Origin: VFZS01 sp964353255
GTDB taxonomy: Bacteria; Acidobacteriota; Terriglobia; Bryobacterales; Bryobacteraceae
Direction: 5' to 3'
NCBI GenBank assembly: GCA_964353255.1
Contig: CAYGVJ010000008.1
Span: 1 to 63,604 of the forward strand
DNA: 63,604 nucleotides
Position numbers and translations under genes: made by a program. Below, one piece after another: positions 1-7,162 of the stretch. Under the pieces are notes generated by a model. That model saw only the letters and a list, made by a program, of their open reading frames with translations. It was not told the origin of the DNA and ran no database searches. Each line of letters begins with the position of its first letter. The first letter of the stretch is position 1.

Positions 1-273
1 GTGCCTGTAGCAACGTTGACCAGCAAAGGACAAGTCACGATCCCGGCGAGCGTTCGGGCGCGCCTGGGACTGAGGACGGGGGACCAAGTCGATTTCGTGC
101 TGGCTCCCGACGGCGATGTGACCCTCAAGGCGAAGCGCACCCGCTTTGAGGAGTTGCGGGGAGTGCTGCGCAGCAGCCGACGGCGGCCCGTCTCGCCTGC
201 GGAGATGGATCAGGCCATTCAGCGGGCGACCCGGGCGCGATGGAAACGGGCGGCGGAGGCTCCGGACAGATGA
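1..273 (+). CDS. AbrB/SpoVT-type antitoxin
   Basis: This 90-residue protein is a likely DNA-binding antitoxin that neutralises the PIN toxin encoded directly after it and represses their shared operon. Residues 1-45 form a swapped-hairpin AbrB domain, visible as ATLTSKGQVTIPASVR followed by LGLRTGDQVDF. The C-terminal half (RRRPVSPAEMDQAI) is the usual toxin-wrapping tail. The GTG start lies at the first base of the window, so upstream sequence cannot confirm it, but the reading fits a complete family member. The stop codon overlaps the toxin start codon (ATGA), which indicates translational coupling. Confidence 0.85.
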   Translation: MPVATLTSKGQVTIPASVRARLGLRTGDQVDFVLAPDGDVTLKAKRTRFEELRGVLRSSRRRPVSPAEMDQAIQRATRARWKRAAEAPDR

Positions 274-665
274 TCGGCCTCGACGCCAACGTCCTCGTCC
301 GCTATCTCGTGGAGGACGATAAGGGTCAGGCCGACCGTGTGCAGCGGCTCCTGGCCGCGGCCAGGACGCGCGGCGAGGCGGTGTACGTCTCCTTGATTGT
401 GCTATGCGAGACGTACCGGGTGCTGCGGAGCGTGCTGGACAGGCCAAGAACGGACATCCTGGACGCGGTGGAGTCCCTGCTGACTGTGGACGTGTTTCAG
501 ATCGAGGAGCAAGATGCGGTCCGACACGCGTTGCAGTCCTCCAGAAAAGGGAAGGGCGACTTCGCAGACCATCTCATAGGTCACCTTCATCTGTCCCGGG
601 GTTGCCGTCACACCGCCACGTTCGATCGCGCCCTGCGTGGCGCTCCCGGGTTCACGATGCTGTAA
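270..665 (+). CDS. vapC: PIN-domain ribonuclease toxin (VapC type)
   Basis: This 131-residue PIN-domain protein is probably the Mg-dependent endoribonuclease toxin of a type II pair with the upstream AbrB-type antitoxin. The acidic active-site residues are all in place: Asp5 (LDANVL), Glu47 (CE), Asp97 (GDFADHLI) and Asp119 (TFDRAL). The length is normal for VapC. I chose the ATG at 270, rather than an in-frame ATG 30 bases upstream, because it overlaps the antitoxin stop and puts the first beta-strand at the N-terminus as in the family. The RNA target cannot be inferred. Confidence 0.87.
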   Translation: MIGLDANVLVRYLVEDDKGQADRVQRLLAAARTRGEAVYVSLIVLCETYRVLRSVLDRPRTDILDAVESLLTVDVFQIEEQDAVRHALQSSRKGKGDFADHLIGHLHLSRGCRHTATFDRALRGAPGFTML

Positions 666-715
666 GCGAAAAAGCGCACAGGCTGAACGCCGGGGCCACG
701 CTATACTCGTATTCT

Positions 716-2575
716 ATGCGCGCGGGGCGGCGGGGGCGAGTTGTTCCGCATCTGGCCGTTCTGGCCGGCAGCTTCCTGGCGGCGATGCTGGCCGGGTGGC
801 TGGGGACCCCCATCGACAACTACGCCTACGACTGGATGTTCCGCCACCGGCAGCGGGAGGCCTGGCAGCCGCAATCGGCCATGCTGATGGCTGATGACGA
901 CAGCCTGAGCCGCATGGGCGGGGTGCGGCGCCTGCGGCGGGCCCTGGGCGAAGCGCTGGAACGGGCGCTGGCCGGGCAGCCCCGCGTGGTGGCCATCGAC
1001 GTGATCCTGGCCGATGAGGGCGACCCGGGGGACGACGCGGTGCTGGAAGCCGCTTTGAAAAAGGCCCCGAACCTGGTGCTGGCCTGCGAATTGCTCGAGG
1101 ACGGGCGATGGCAGCAGCCCGTCGAGCGGTTCCGGCGCTGGTCCGCAGCGCTGGGTCACGTGCATGGGGACCCCGGCCCGCTGGATGGGGTGAGCCGCGT
1201 GGTCCCGCTGGAGAAGGCCACGCAGCGCGAGCGCCGCTGGGCGCTGGCGCTGGAGACGTTTCGCCTCAGCCGGGGCGTCCAACACATCGAGGAGTCGCCA
1301 GATGCCTTGCGGGTGGGCGCCACGGTCATCCCGGCGCGGCGCTCAAACTCGCGCGCCATGCGCATCCGCTACCTGCCGCCCGCCGCCAACGGTCTCACTC
1401 CGCTGCCGCGCGTCTCCTTCCGGCAGTTGGAAGCCAACCCGCAGCTTGCGGCGCAGTTCCGCGACAAGCTGCTGTTCATCGGCGTGACGGCGCAGTCGGC
1501 GGCGCGCGACCGGCTGATGACGCCGTACTCCCACGGATTCTACATGGCGGGGGTGGAGATTCACGCCAACATCTTCGAGACGCTGGCCCAGGGCCGCTTC
1601 CTGCGCCCGGCGCCCGAGCCGGCAGCGGCGCTGGTGTGCCTGGCCTTGGCGGCCTCGGGAGTGCTGATTTTCGCGCTGCGCTCGGGCTGGCAGGCCTACG
1701 TGCTGGCGGCGCTGCTCCTGGCGCTGGCGCACACGCTGCCGTACGCGTACTTCACCCGCGACGTGGTGTTCCCCTCCGTCGCGCCGGTGTCGTCGGCCTG
1801 GCTGGCGGTGGTGGGGGCTGGAAGTTTCCAGTTCGTCGCCGTTCGCCGGCGGCTGCGCCGGACGGAGGCGGAGCGGACGCGGTACCAGCAGGCGGTGCAG
1901 TTCGTCTCGCACGAGATGCGGACGCCGCTGGCCGCCATCCAGGGCTCCAGCGACCTGATGCGCCGCTACAGGCTGAGCGAGGAGAAGCAGCAGCAACTCG
2001 CCGAGACGATCGGCTCGGAATCCAGGCGGCTGGCCCGGATGATCGAGGCGTTCTTGAGCGTTGAGCAGCTCTCGGCAGGCCAGATGGAACTGAAGAAGGA
2101 GGTCATTTCGGCGCAGGAGGTGCTGGGGATCTGCCTGGAGCGGGTGCGCCCGCTGGCCGAGCGCAAGCAGATCCGCATACGGCTGGAGATGGGCGAGGAA
2201 GCCCTGCTGACCGGCGACCGCGAGCTGATGGAGTACGCCGTATACAACCTGCTGACCAATGCGGTGAAGTACTCGCCGGCCGAGACCGAGGTGAGCGTGC
2301 GCGTCAGCCGCGACGACGGGCACGTGCGGATCTCGGTCCAGGACCAGGGCATGGGCATGGACCGCCGCGAGCTGAAGCAGGTTTTCCGGAAGTTCTACCG
2401 CACGCGGGGCGCGGAAGCCTCCGGGGAAGCCGGGACCGGCATCGGGCTCGCGATCGTCGAACAGATTGTGACCCTCCACGGCGGCAAGATCGAGGTCGCG
2501 AGCCAGCCGGGCAGGGGCTCCTGCTTTACACTGGTACTTCCGGCGCAAGTACCCGCGCGGGCCGGACCGGAGTGA
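716..2575 (+). CDS. CHASE2-domain sensor histidine kinase
   Basis: This 619-residue membrane sensor kinase probably phosphorylates the sigma-54 activator encoded 10 bases downstream. A transmembrane helix at about residues 12-30 precedes an extracytoplasmic CHASE2 domain (about 31-300, with the family's VVAIDVILADEG and FIGVTAQSAARD segments). Three membrane helices follow at about 303-378, then a HisKA dimerisation domain with phospho-acceptor His399 in SHEMRTPL, and a HATPase domain with an NLLTNAVKYS N-box, DQGMGM and GTGIGLAIV. I chose the ATG at 716 because it opens directly into the first membrane helix; the frame stays open further upstream only as the shadow of the toxin gene. A TATACT hexamer at 702-707 could be a -10 element. 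The ligand is unknown. Confidence 0.9.
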   Translation: MRAGRRGRVVPHLAVLAGSFLAAMLAGWLGTPIDNYAYDWMFRHRQREAWQPQSAMLMADDDSLSRMGGVRRLRRALGEALERALAGQPRVVAIDVILADEGDPGDDAVLEAALKKAPNLVLACELLEDGRWQQPVERFRRWSAALGHVHGDPGPLDGVSRVVPLEKATQRERRWALALETFRLSRGVQHIEESPDALRVGATVIPARRSNSRAMRIRYLPPAANGLTPLPRVSFRQLEANPQLAAQFRDKLLFIGVTAQSAARDRLMTPYSHGFYMAGVEIHANIFETLAQGRFLRPAPEPAAALVCLALAASGVLIFALRSGWQAYVLAALLLALAHTLPYAYFTRDVVFPSVAPVSSAWLAVVGAGSFQFVAVRRRLRRTEAERTRYQQAVQFVSHEMRTPLAAIQGSSDLMRRYRLSEEKQQQLAETIGSESRRLARMIEAFLSVEQLSAGQMELKKEVISAQEVLGICLERVRPLAERKQIRIRLEMGEEALLTGDRELMEYAVYNLLTNAVKYSPAETEVSVRVSRDDGHVRISVQDQGMGMDRRELKQVFRKFYRTRGAEASGEAGTGIGLAIVEQIVTLHGGKIEVASQPGRGSCFTLVLPAQVPARAGPE

Positions 2576-2584
2576 GGTTGTCGA

Positions 2585-3904
2585 GTGACGCGATTGCTGA
2601 TAGTGGAAGATGATGCTGCGGTGCGATCAACGCTGGTGACCTTCCTCGAACTGGAGGGTTACGCGGTGGACGCGGCGGGTTCGACGCACGAAGCGCTGCG
2701 GCGGCTGGAGGAGAGCTCCTACCCGATCGTGATCTCTGACATCTACCTGGACGAGCGCACCGGGCTGGACGTGCTGGAGGCGGCGCGGCGGAAGGACCCG
2801 CAGTGCGCCGTGATCCTGATGACCGCCCGAGGGACCATGGAGACCGTGATGGCGGCCACCCGTGGCGGGGCGTTCGACTACATCGCCAAGCCCTTCGAGC
2901 TGGACCAGATTCTGACGACTCTCCAGCGGGCCGAGCAGGCGCACGCCGCCAGGGCGGAGGAAGAGGAGCCCGAGGAGGAGGAAGACCTGCCGGAGAGCGA
3001 GATGATCGGCAGCTCGCCGGAGATGGTGGAGATCTACAAGGTCGTCTCGCGCGTGGCGCCCACCGATGCCACGGTGCTGCTGGAAGGCGAGACGGGCACC
3101 GGCAAGGAACTGGTGGCTCGGATGATCCACGGCCACAGCCGGCGGACCAGCCAGCCGTTCGTGGCGGTGGATTGCGCCTCGATCGCCCCCAGCCTGTTGG
3201 AGAGCGAACTGTTCGGCGCCTTGCGTGGCGCTTACACGGGCGCGGACAAGGACCGCATCGGAGTGTTCGAGGCCGCCCACCGCGGCACGGTGTTTCTGGA
3301 TGAGATCGGGGATATCGAGCTGAATTTCCAGCACAAGTTGCTGCGTTTCCTCCAGGAAGGCGAGATTCGCCCCTTAGGCTCGCCGCGGGCGCGGGCCGTG
3401 GACGTGCGGGTAATCGCGGCCACCAACCACGACCTGCCCAAGATGGTCGAGGAAGAAAAATTCCGCGAGGACCTCTGGTTCCGCCTCAACGTGGTGCGGA
3501 TAACTCTGCCTCCTTTACGCGAGCGGCGCGGGGACGTGCCCCTGCTGACGCACTACTTCCTGAAGAAGTACAACGAGCGCTACAACCAGCAGACCCGGCT
3601 GATGCCGGCCGGCCTGGAAGCCATGCGGGATTACACCTGGCCCGGCAACGTGCGCCAGCTCCAGCACCTGATCGAGCGGCTGACCATCCTGGCGCCGCAC
3701 GGGCGCATCGACGCCGAGGCCGCGCGGGAGGCCATCGCCGCCCAGGAAACCCGCGATTCCGGCGGCGAGACCCTGGCCGAGGCGGAAACTGAACAGATCC
3801 GCCGGGTGCTGGCGGCCACCGGGGGCAACAAGAGCCGCGCCGCCCGCCTGCTGGGGATCGAGCGCAAGACCCTGTACCGCAAGCTGGAGGCGCTGGAGCT
3901 GTAG
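2585..3904 (+). CDS. NtrC-family sigma-54 response regulator
   Basis: This 439-residue cytoplasmic transcription activator opens sigma-54 promoters when phosphorylated. It has a receiver domain (residues 1-120; Asp52 is the phosphorylation site, Asp9/Asp10 the acidic pocket), then an acidic linker rich in glutamate. The AAA+ domain carries Walker A GETGTGKE at 168-175, the sigma-54 contact loop GAYTGA at 215-220 (Tyr in place of the usual Phe) and FLDEIGD Walker B. A Fis-type helix-turn-helix forms the C-terminus (NKSRAARLLGIERKTLYRKL). The GTG start follows the kinase stop by 9 bases, so the two form one operon. The target promoters are not evident in the window. Confidence 0.93.
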   Translation: MTRLLIVEDDAAVRSTLVTFLELEGYAVDAAGSTHEALRRLEESSYPIVISDIYLDERTGLDVLEAARRKDPQCAVILMTARGTMETVMAATRGGAFDYIAKPFELDQILTTLQRAEQAHAARAEEEEPEEEEDLPESEMIGSSPEMVEIYKVVSRVAPTDATVLLEGETGTGKELVARMIHGHSRRTSQPFVAVDCASIAPSLLESELFGALRGAYTGADKDRIGVFEAAHRGTVFLDEIGDIELNFQHKLLRFLQEGEIRPLGSPRARAVDVRVIAATNHDLPKMVEEEKFREDLWFRLNVVRITLPPLRERRGDVPLLTHYFLKKYNERYNQQTRLMPAGLEAMRDYTWPGNVRQLQHLIERLTILAPHGRIDAEAAREAIAAQETRDSGGETLAEAETEQIRRVLAATGGNKSRAARLLGIERKTLYRKLEALEL

Positions 3905-4017
3905 CCGCGGCTGAGCAGCGTAGCAAGCTGCAAGCCGTCCTCACCTGGGCGGCCGGCGTGCTGGTGGCAATTCTGGTTATCGGCGGGATCTACTTGGGCG
4001 TCCGGCTGCTGGAGTAG
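3904..4017 (+). other. possible small membrane peptide without a standard start
   Basis: Immediately after the regulator stop, a different frame encodes a hydrophilic lead (AEQRSKLQ) followed by a clear membrane helix (AGVLVAILVIGGIYLGV) and a stop at 4015-4017. No ATG, GTG or TTG lies ahead of the helix; the only candidates are CTG at 3928 and a GTG at 3958 already inside it. It could be a small protein with a CTG start, a -1 frameshift product of the regulator, or chance. Its 3' end overlaps the convergent gene's stop codon region by 28 bases. Confidence 0.25.
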
Positions 4018-4520
4018 GCTGGATGGCCGGGCTCAGGCCGACTGGATACCGGTAGATCGCCGGCAATGCGCCGCATGACCGCCTGAACGCGTTCCGGGTA
4101 ACCCGGGTGCTTGTTGTAGGTCCTCAGCCGCTTCGTTAATTCCTTGTTTTTGTATAACTTAGAGTTCGACAGCCGGCTGGCGACGGTGTGGACGCCCGCA
4201 CGCACCGAGGGGAACCGGTGCCGGCCCGAGCCCCAGCCGAACAGGTTGTTGCCGCCAAAGTTCTTACCGCCGCTGGTTTCAACCATGCAGATGCCGGGCA
4301 ACAGCCGCCAATCCAAGTGGTTACGGTCGGCGGCCACCAGGAAATCCTCCGCCAGAACGGCCACTGGGGAACGGGCGGCCTGGAAGAATTCGACCAAGCG
4401 GATTCTCCGGGGATCATCGGCGTAGCTGGAGCGAGGCGTCGGGTGGGTCGAGCTGGTCTTGGCGGAAAGCGCCAGCATCAGCACAAGAAGTACCCAGGGT
4501 CTAGACAAGTGTTTCCCCAT
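3990..4520 (-). CDS. secreted glucosaminidase/lysozyme-like protein
   Basis: This 176-residue exported protein has a lysozyme-like fold and is probably a peptidoglycan hydrolase. A signal peptide occupies residues 1-23 (WVLLVLMLALSA). The conserved core follows the glucosaminidase pattern: PGICMVETSGG with Glu81 as candidate catalytic acid, then GGNNLFGWGSGRHRF and a C-terminal RTYNKHPGYPERVQAVMRRI helix. It is convergent with the regulator gene and reads away from the next gene. The substrate bond is not determined, and a non-enzymatic wall-binding role is possible. Confidence 0.65.
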   Translation of the reverse strand: MGKHLSRPWVLLVLMLALSAKTSSTHPTPRSSYADDPRRIRLVEFFQAARSPVAVLAEDFLVAADRNHLDWRLLPGICMVETSGGKNFGGNNLFGWGSGRHRFPSVRAGVHTVASRLSNSKLYKNKELTKRLRTYNKHPGYPERVQAVMRRIAGDLPVSSRPEPGHPAYSSSRTPK

Positions 4521-4829
4521 GTGCTAGTGGCTTGAGTTTCCTGAACTTCTCCCGGAAGCGCGCCCTGCAAACCCAGTGTCAGAGCCGTGCCGCTCGGCAG
4601 GGCTGTCACAAAGGCGGCCGCAAAACCGCCATGAGCGATTATAGCACCGCCGTCTGGGACGCTGTTGGTGAAGGCAACCCGACCGGGGCCCCGGCTCGTG
4701 CCGGGGCCCCGGCCAGGTCCGCCGGAGGCGCTACGCCCAGCCCCGTCTGGGGTGCCCGGACAGACCCAGTCTGCTGAGCTGGGTCCTAACCTGCACCCCT
4801 GGGTGGCAAGGAACACTCGCAGGAGAGTG
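4521..4829. other. intergenic region with several strong hairpins
   Basis: No gene is supported here. The region carries a perfect 13-bp inverted repeat (4683-4695 with 4700-4712, four-base loop) made of G/C runs, a short CCCC-GTCT-GGGG hairpin at 4741-4752 and a 7-bp pair GACCCAG/CTGGGTC at 4763-4785. They lie just downstream of the minus-strand FecR-like gene (stop 4830) and could end its transcript, although no T-run follows. Confidence 0.5.
4683..4712 (-). terminator. 13-bp perfect GC hairpin, possible terminator
   Basis: A perfect 13-bp inverted repeat around a TCGT loop sits 118 bases downstream of the stop of the minus-strand FecR-like gene and upstream of the glucosaminidase-like gene on the same strand. 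The stem is very stable but lacks a T-tract, so transcript protection or pausing is as likely as intrinsic termination. Confidence 0.4.
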
Positions 4830-5753
4830 TCACGGACTGAAGGGTTTCTTCTCTTCCTCGCCCCGGGTAAGCGCCACCGCCGACCCGGCTGCTACTCCGG
4901 CTACTACTACACCTACGATGATGGCCTGGGTCGCCACGGTGATGCCCGCGGCGGCCGCCCCGGCTGTGGCCGCCCCAGCAGCCGCTGCACCGCCGGCCGC
5001 GGCGCCGCCCGCGGCGGCCGCAGCCACCTTCTTGCTGCACCGCTTAACTTCGGCGACGCGGATCATCTGGGTGGCGGGCGTGAACGCCTGGACCGACGGC
5101 ACCAGGGCCCCGGTGACCACGATGCAGTGACCTACTTCCCTGGACAGCCCCGGGCCTTGCAGCTCGGCGGTGACGTTGGCCGTCTGGTCAGTCAGCAGAT
5201 AGTGCCCGTCGCGCTTTTCCAGCGTGCCGGTCATCTGGCTGGCCGCGGTGGCCCCAGCGGCCTGGGGCTCGAACTCCAGCGTCGTGCCCGCAGCGAGGTT
5301 GGCCACTGGGATGCCGGCGTCGTTGGTGACTCGGACGGCCCCCGCCAGGGCCGCCACCTGCACGCGGTTGGCAGCGGTGAGCACCACCCGGGCATTGGCG
5401 GCCGGCGCAGCCGGCAGGACGCGGAGGCTGCGTGCCTCCACCCTGTAGGCGGCACCGTCGGTCAAGAGCCCTTCACCGCGCTCCAGGACCATCCGGTCTC
5501 GATAGATCGTGCCGCGGGAGCCGGCGGCCAGCGCCAGACGCGCCCCACAATTCAGTTGCAGATTCGACGGCGCCATGCCGGTTTCAATCGTGGTGCCGTC
5601 AAAAAGGGTACCGTTACCCCACACGGTGGAGTTGTCGATGCGGAAACTTCCTTTGGTGACCACCACCCCGATGGCCGGGCCAGCGGTCAGCGCAACCGTC
5701 AAGCACCCCACCAGCAATAGTGAGATCAACGCCTCTGTGGTTAATCGTCGCAC
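4830..5753 (-). CDS. exported FecR-like protein with Ala/Gly-rich C-terminus
   Basis: This 307-residue exported protein has a signal peptide or N-terminal anchor (residues 6-28). The middle segment (about 33-105) resembles a FecR-like beta domain: GSFRIDNSTVWGNGTLFDG, then LALAAGSRGTIYRDRMVLERGEG. The C-terminal quarter is extremely Ala/Gly-rich (residues about 245-268) and runs into a membrane helix (AIIVGVVVAGVAAGSAVAL) with a charged tail (RGEEEKK), so the protein is probably anchored at both ends. It is divergent from the TPR gene. Its role is unknown; FecR-like domains often act in envelope sensing or in binding polysaccharide, but there is no sigma factor or TonB receptor beside it. Confidence 0.6.
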   Translation of the reverse strand: MRRLTTEALISLLLVGCLTVALTAGPAIGVVVTKGSFRIDNSTVWGNGTLFDGTTIETGMAPSNLQLNCGARLALAAGSRGTIYRDRMVLERGEGLLTDGAAYRVEARSLRVLPAAPAANARVVLTAANRVQVAALAGAVRVTNDAGIPVANLAAGTTLEFEPQAAGATAASQMTGTLEKRDGHYLLTDQTANVTAELQGPGLSREVGHCIVVTGALVPSVQAFTPATQMIRVAEVKRCSKKVAAAAAGGAAAGGAAAAGAATAGAAAAGITVATQAIIVGVVVAGVAAGSAVALTRGEEEKKPFSP

Positions 5754-5932
5754 GTAAATACCTCCTTGGGTCTCCTGCTTGGGCTAGAGTGGCTCACGCC
5801 CACTTACTCTTCAGGGCTAATGATCGGACGGAAAGCGGACGGAACGAGGGCCTAGGCTCAAATGGAGGGTGGCCTAAGCGACATTCCTTAACCCTCGATG
5901 GTTGCCGGCGACCGATTGCTCCCGCGGAGCCT

Positions 5933-7147
5933 ATGCCCGGACATCCCCAGCGGGGCCCGGGCGTCTGGCGCGCGGCAGGGGGCCTGGCGGCCGTAGCGGC
6001 CCTGGGTCTGGCCGCCTGCTGGTCGCTGCGGCTGGCCTACGCCGACCACCTGAGCCGTGGTGTGACGCGGGAAGCCGTGGAGCGCGCCGTCCGCCTGGCC
6101 CCCGGCGACGCGCGGAACCATCAGCGCCTGGCGGCGCTGGATGCCGGCCGGAAAGTTTCGGCCTTGCGGGCCGCCCTGGCCCTGAATCCGAGGGACTCGG
6201 CGAGCTGGATCGAGTTGGGCCTGGAAGCCGAGCGGCGGGGCGAACTGGGCGAGGCCGAGCGGTGCTTGCTGGAAGCTGCTCATGTGGACCGCACGCTGGA
6301 CCCGCGCTGGAGCCTGGCCAACTACTACTTCCGCCAGGACGACTACCCGCGGTTCTGGCACTGGGCCGCGGAGGCCGCGGCGATGATGTACGGCGACGCC
6401 GCTCCGTTGTTTCGCCTGTGCTGGAGGGTGACGCAGGACCCTGAGGTGATGCTGGCGCGGGGGCTGGGCGACCGGCCGGAGCTGCTGCGCCAGTACTTGT
6501 ACTTCCTGCTCGGAGCGGCCTCGCCGAAAAGCGCCGAGCCGGTGGCGCAGCGTCTGCTGGAGCGCGGCGACCGAGAAGCCGCGCCCGTCCTGCTGGCCTA
6601 CTGCGACCGCTGGCTGGAGGCCGGACAGGCGGAGCCGGCGGCGCGAGTGTGGAACGCGCTGGCGGCGCGCCGCTGGATCCCAGCGACGGCGCTGGCCCCG
6701 GACCGGGGTCTGGGCGTCACCAACGGGGATTTCTCGGCGCCGCCGGAGGGGCGCGGCTTCGACTGGCGTGTCCCGGAAGTGCCCGGGGTAGCGACGACCC
6801 GGACCCGCTCGCCGGCTGGCCTGAAGATCACCTTCTCGGGGCGGCAGCCGGTGGAATGTGAGTTGCTGAGCCAGCCGCTGTGGCTCGCGCCCGGCAGGAC
6901 CTACCGGCTGAGCTACGGCTTCCGCACGGCGGATATTGACACGGGCAGCGGGCTGGAGTGGCGGGTGGCCGGGGCGAAGTCGGAATCGCTCGCGAGCGCA
7001 GACTGGACGGAGCAGAGCCTGGAGTTTGCCGCGCCGGATTCGAGCGGCCCGGCGCGGCTGGTCCTGGCCTACCGGCGGGCGCCGGGGACCACGCGCATCG
7101 AGGGGACGCTCTGGTTGAGGCGGGTGGCGGTGGGGTTGGTGCGGTAG
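5933..7147 (+). CDS. membrane-anchored TPR protein with jelly-roll-like C-terminus
   Basis: This 404-residue protein has an N-terminal membrane helix (about residues 15-38), then TPR-like helical pairs (AVRLAPGDARNHQRLAAL, ALNPRDSASWIELGLEAERRGELGEAERCLLEAA) to about residue 250. The C-terminal part (about 265-404, GVTNGDFSAPPEGRGFDWRV ... PARLVLAYRRAP) looks like a carbohydrate-binding-like jelly-roll. I chose the ATG at 5933 since the upstream extension has no membrane or TPR character. The arrangement resembles exopolysaccharide-associated TPR proteins, but no other such genes lie next to it. Confidence 0.6.
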   Translation: MPGHPQRGPGVWRAAGGLAAVAALGLAACWSLRLAYADHLSRGVTREAVERAVRLAPGDARNHQRLAALDAGRKVSALRAALALNPRDSASWIELGLEAERRGELGEAERCLLEAAHVDRTLDPRWSLANYYFRQDDYPRFWHWAAEAAAMMYGDAAPLFRLCWRVTQDPEVMLARGLGDRPELLRQYLYFLLGAASPKSAEPVAQRLLERGDREAAPVLLAYCDRWLEAGQAEPAARVWNALAARRWIPATALAPDRGLGVTNGDFSAPPEGRGFDWRVPEVPGVATTRTRSPAGLKITFSGRQPVECELLSQPLWLAPGRTYRLSYGFRTADIDTGSGLEWRVAGAKSESLASADWTEQSLEFAAPDSSGPARLVLAYRRAPGTTRIEGTLWLRRVAVGLVR

Positions 7148-7162
7148 AAGCGGAACCGCACG

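Noticed and set aside
404..715. In-frame N-terminal extension of the CHASE2 kinase
   Set aside because: It overlaps the PIN toxin gene in another frame, is Arg/Ser-rich and has no domain; the membrane helix starts right after ATG 716.
1343..2548. Long minus-strand open frame opposite the CHASE2 kinase
   Set aside because: His/Arg/Gln-rich antisense shadow typical of high-GC coding DNA; no recognisable domain.
5720..5932. Upstream extension of the TPR protein
   Set aside because: It overlaps the divergent FecR-like gene's start and lacks any signal or domain; ATG 5933 gives a clean membrane anchor.
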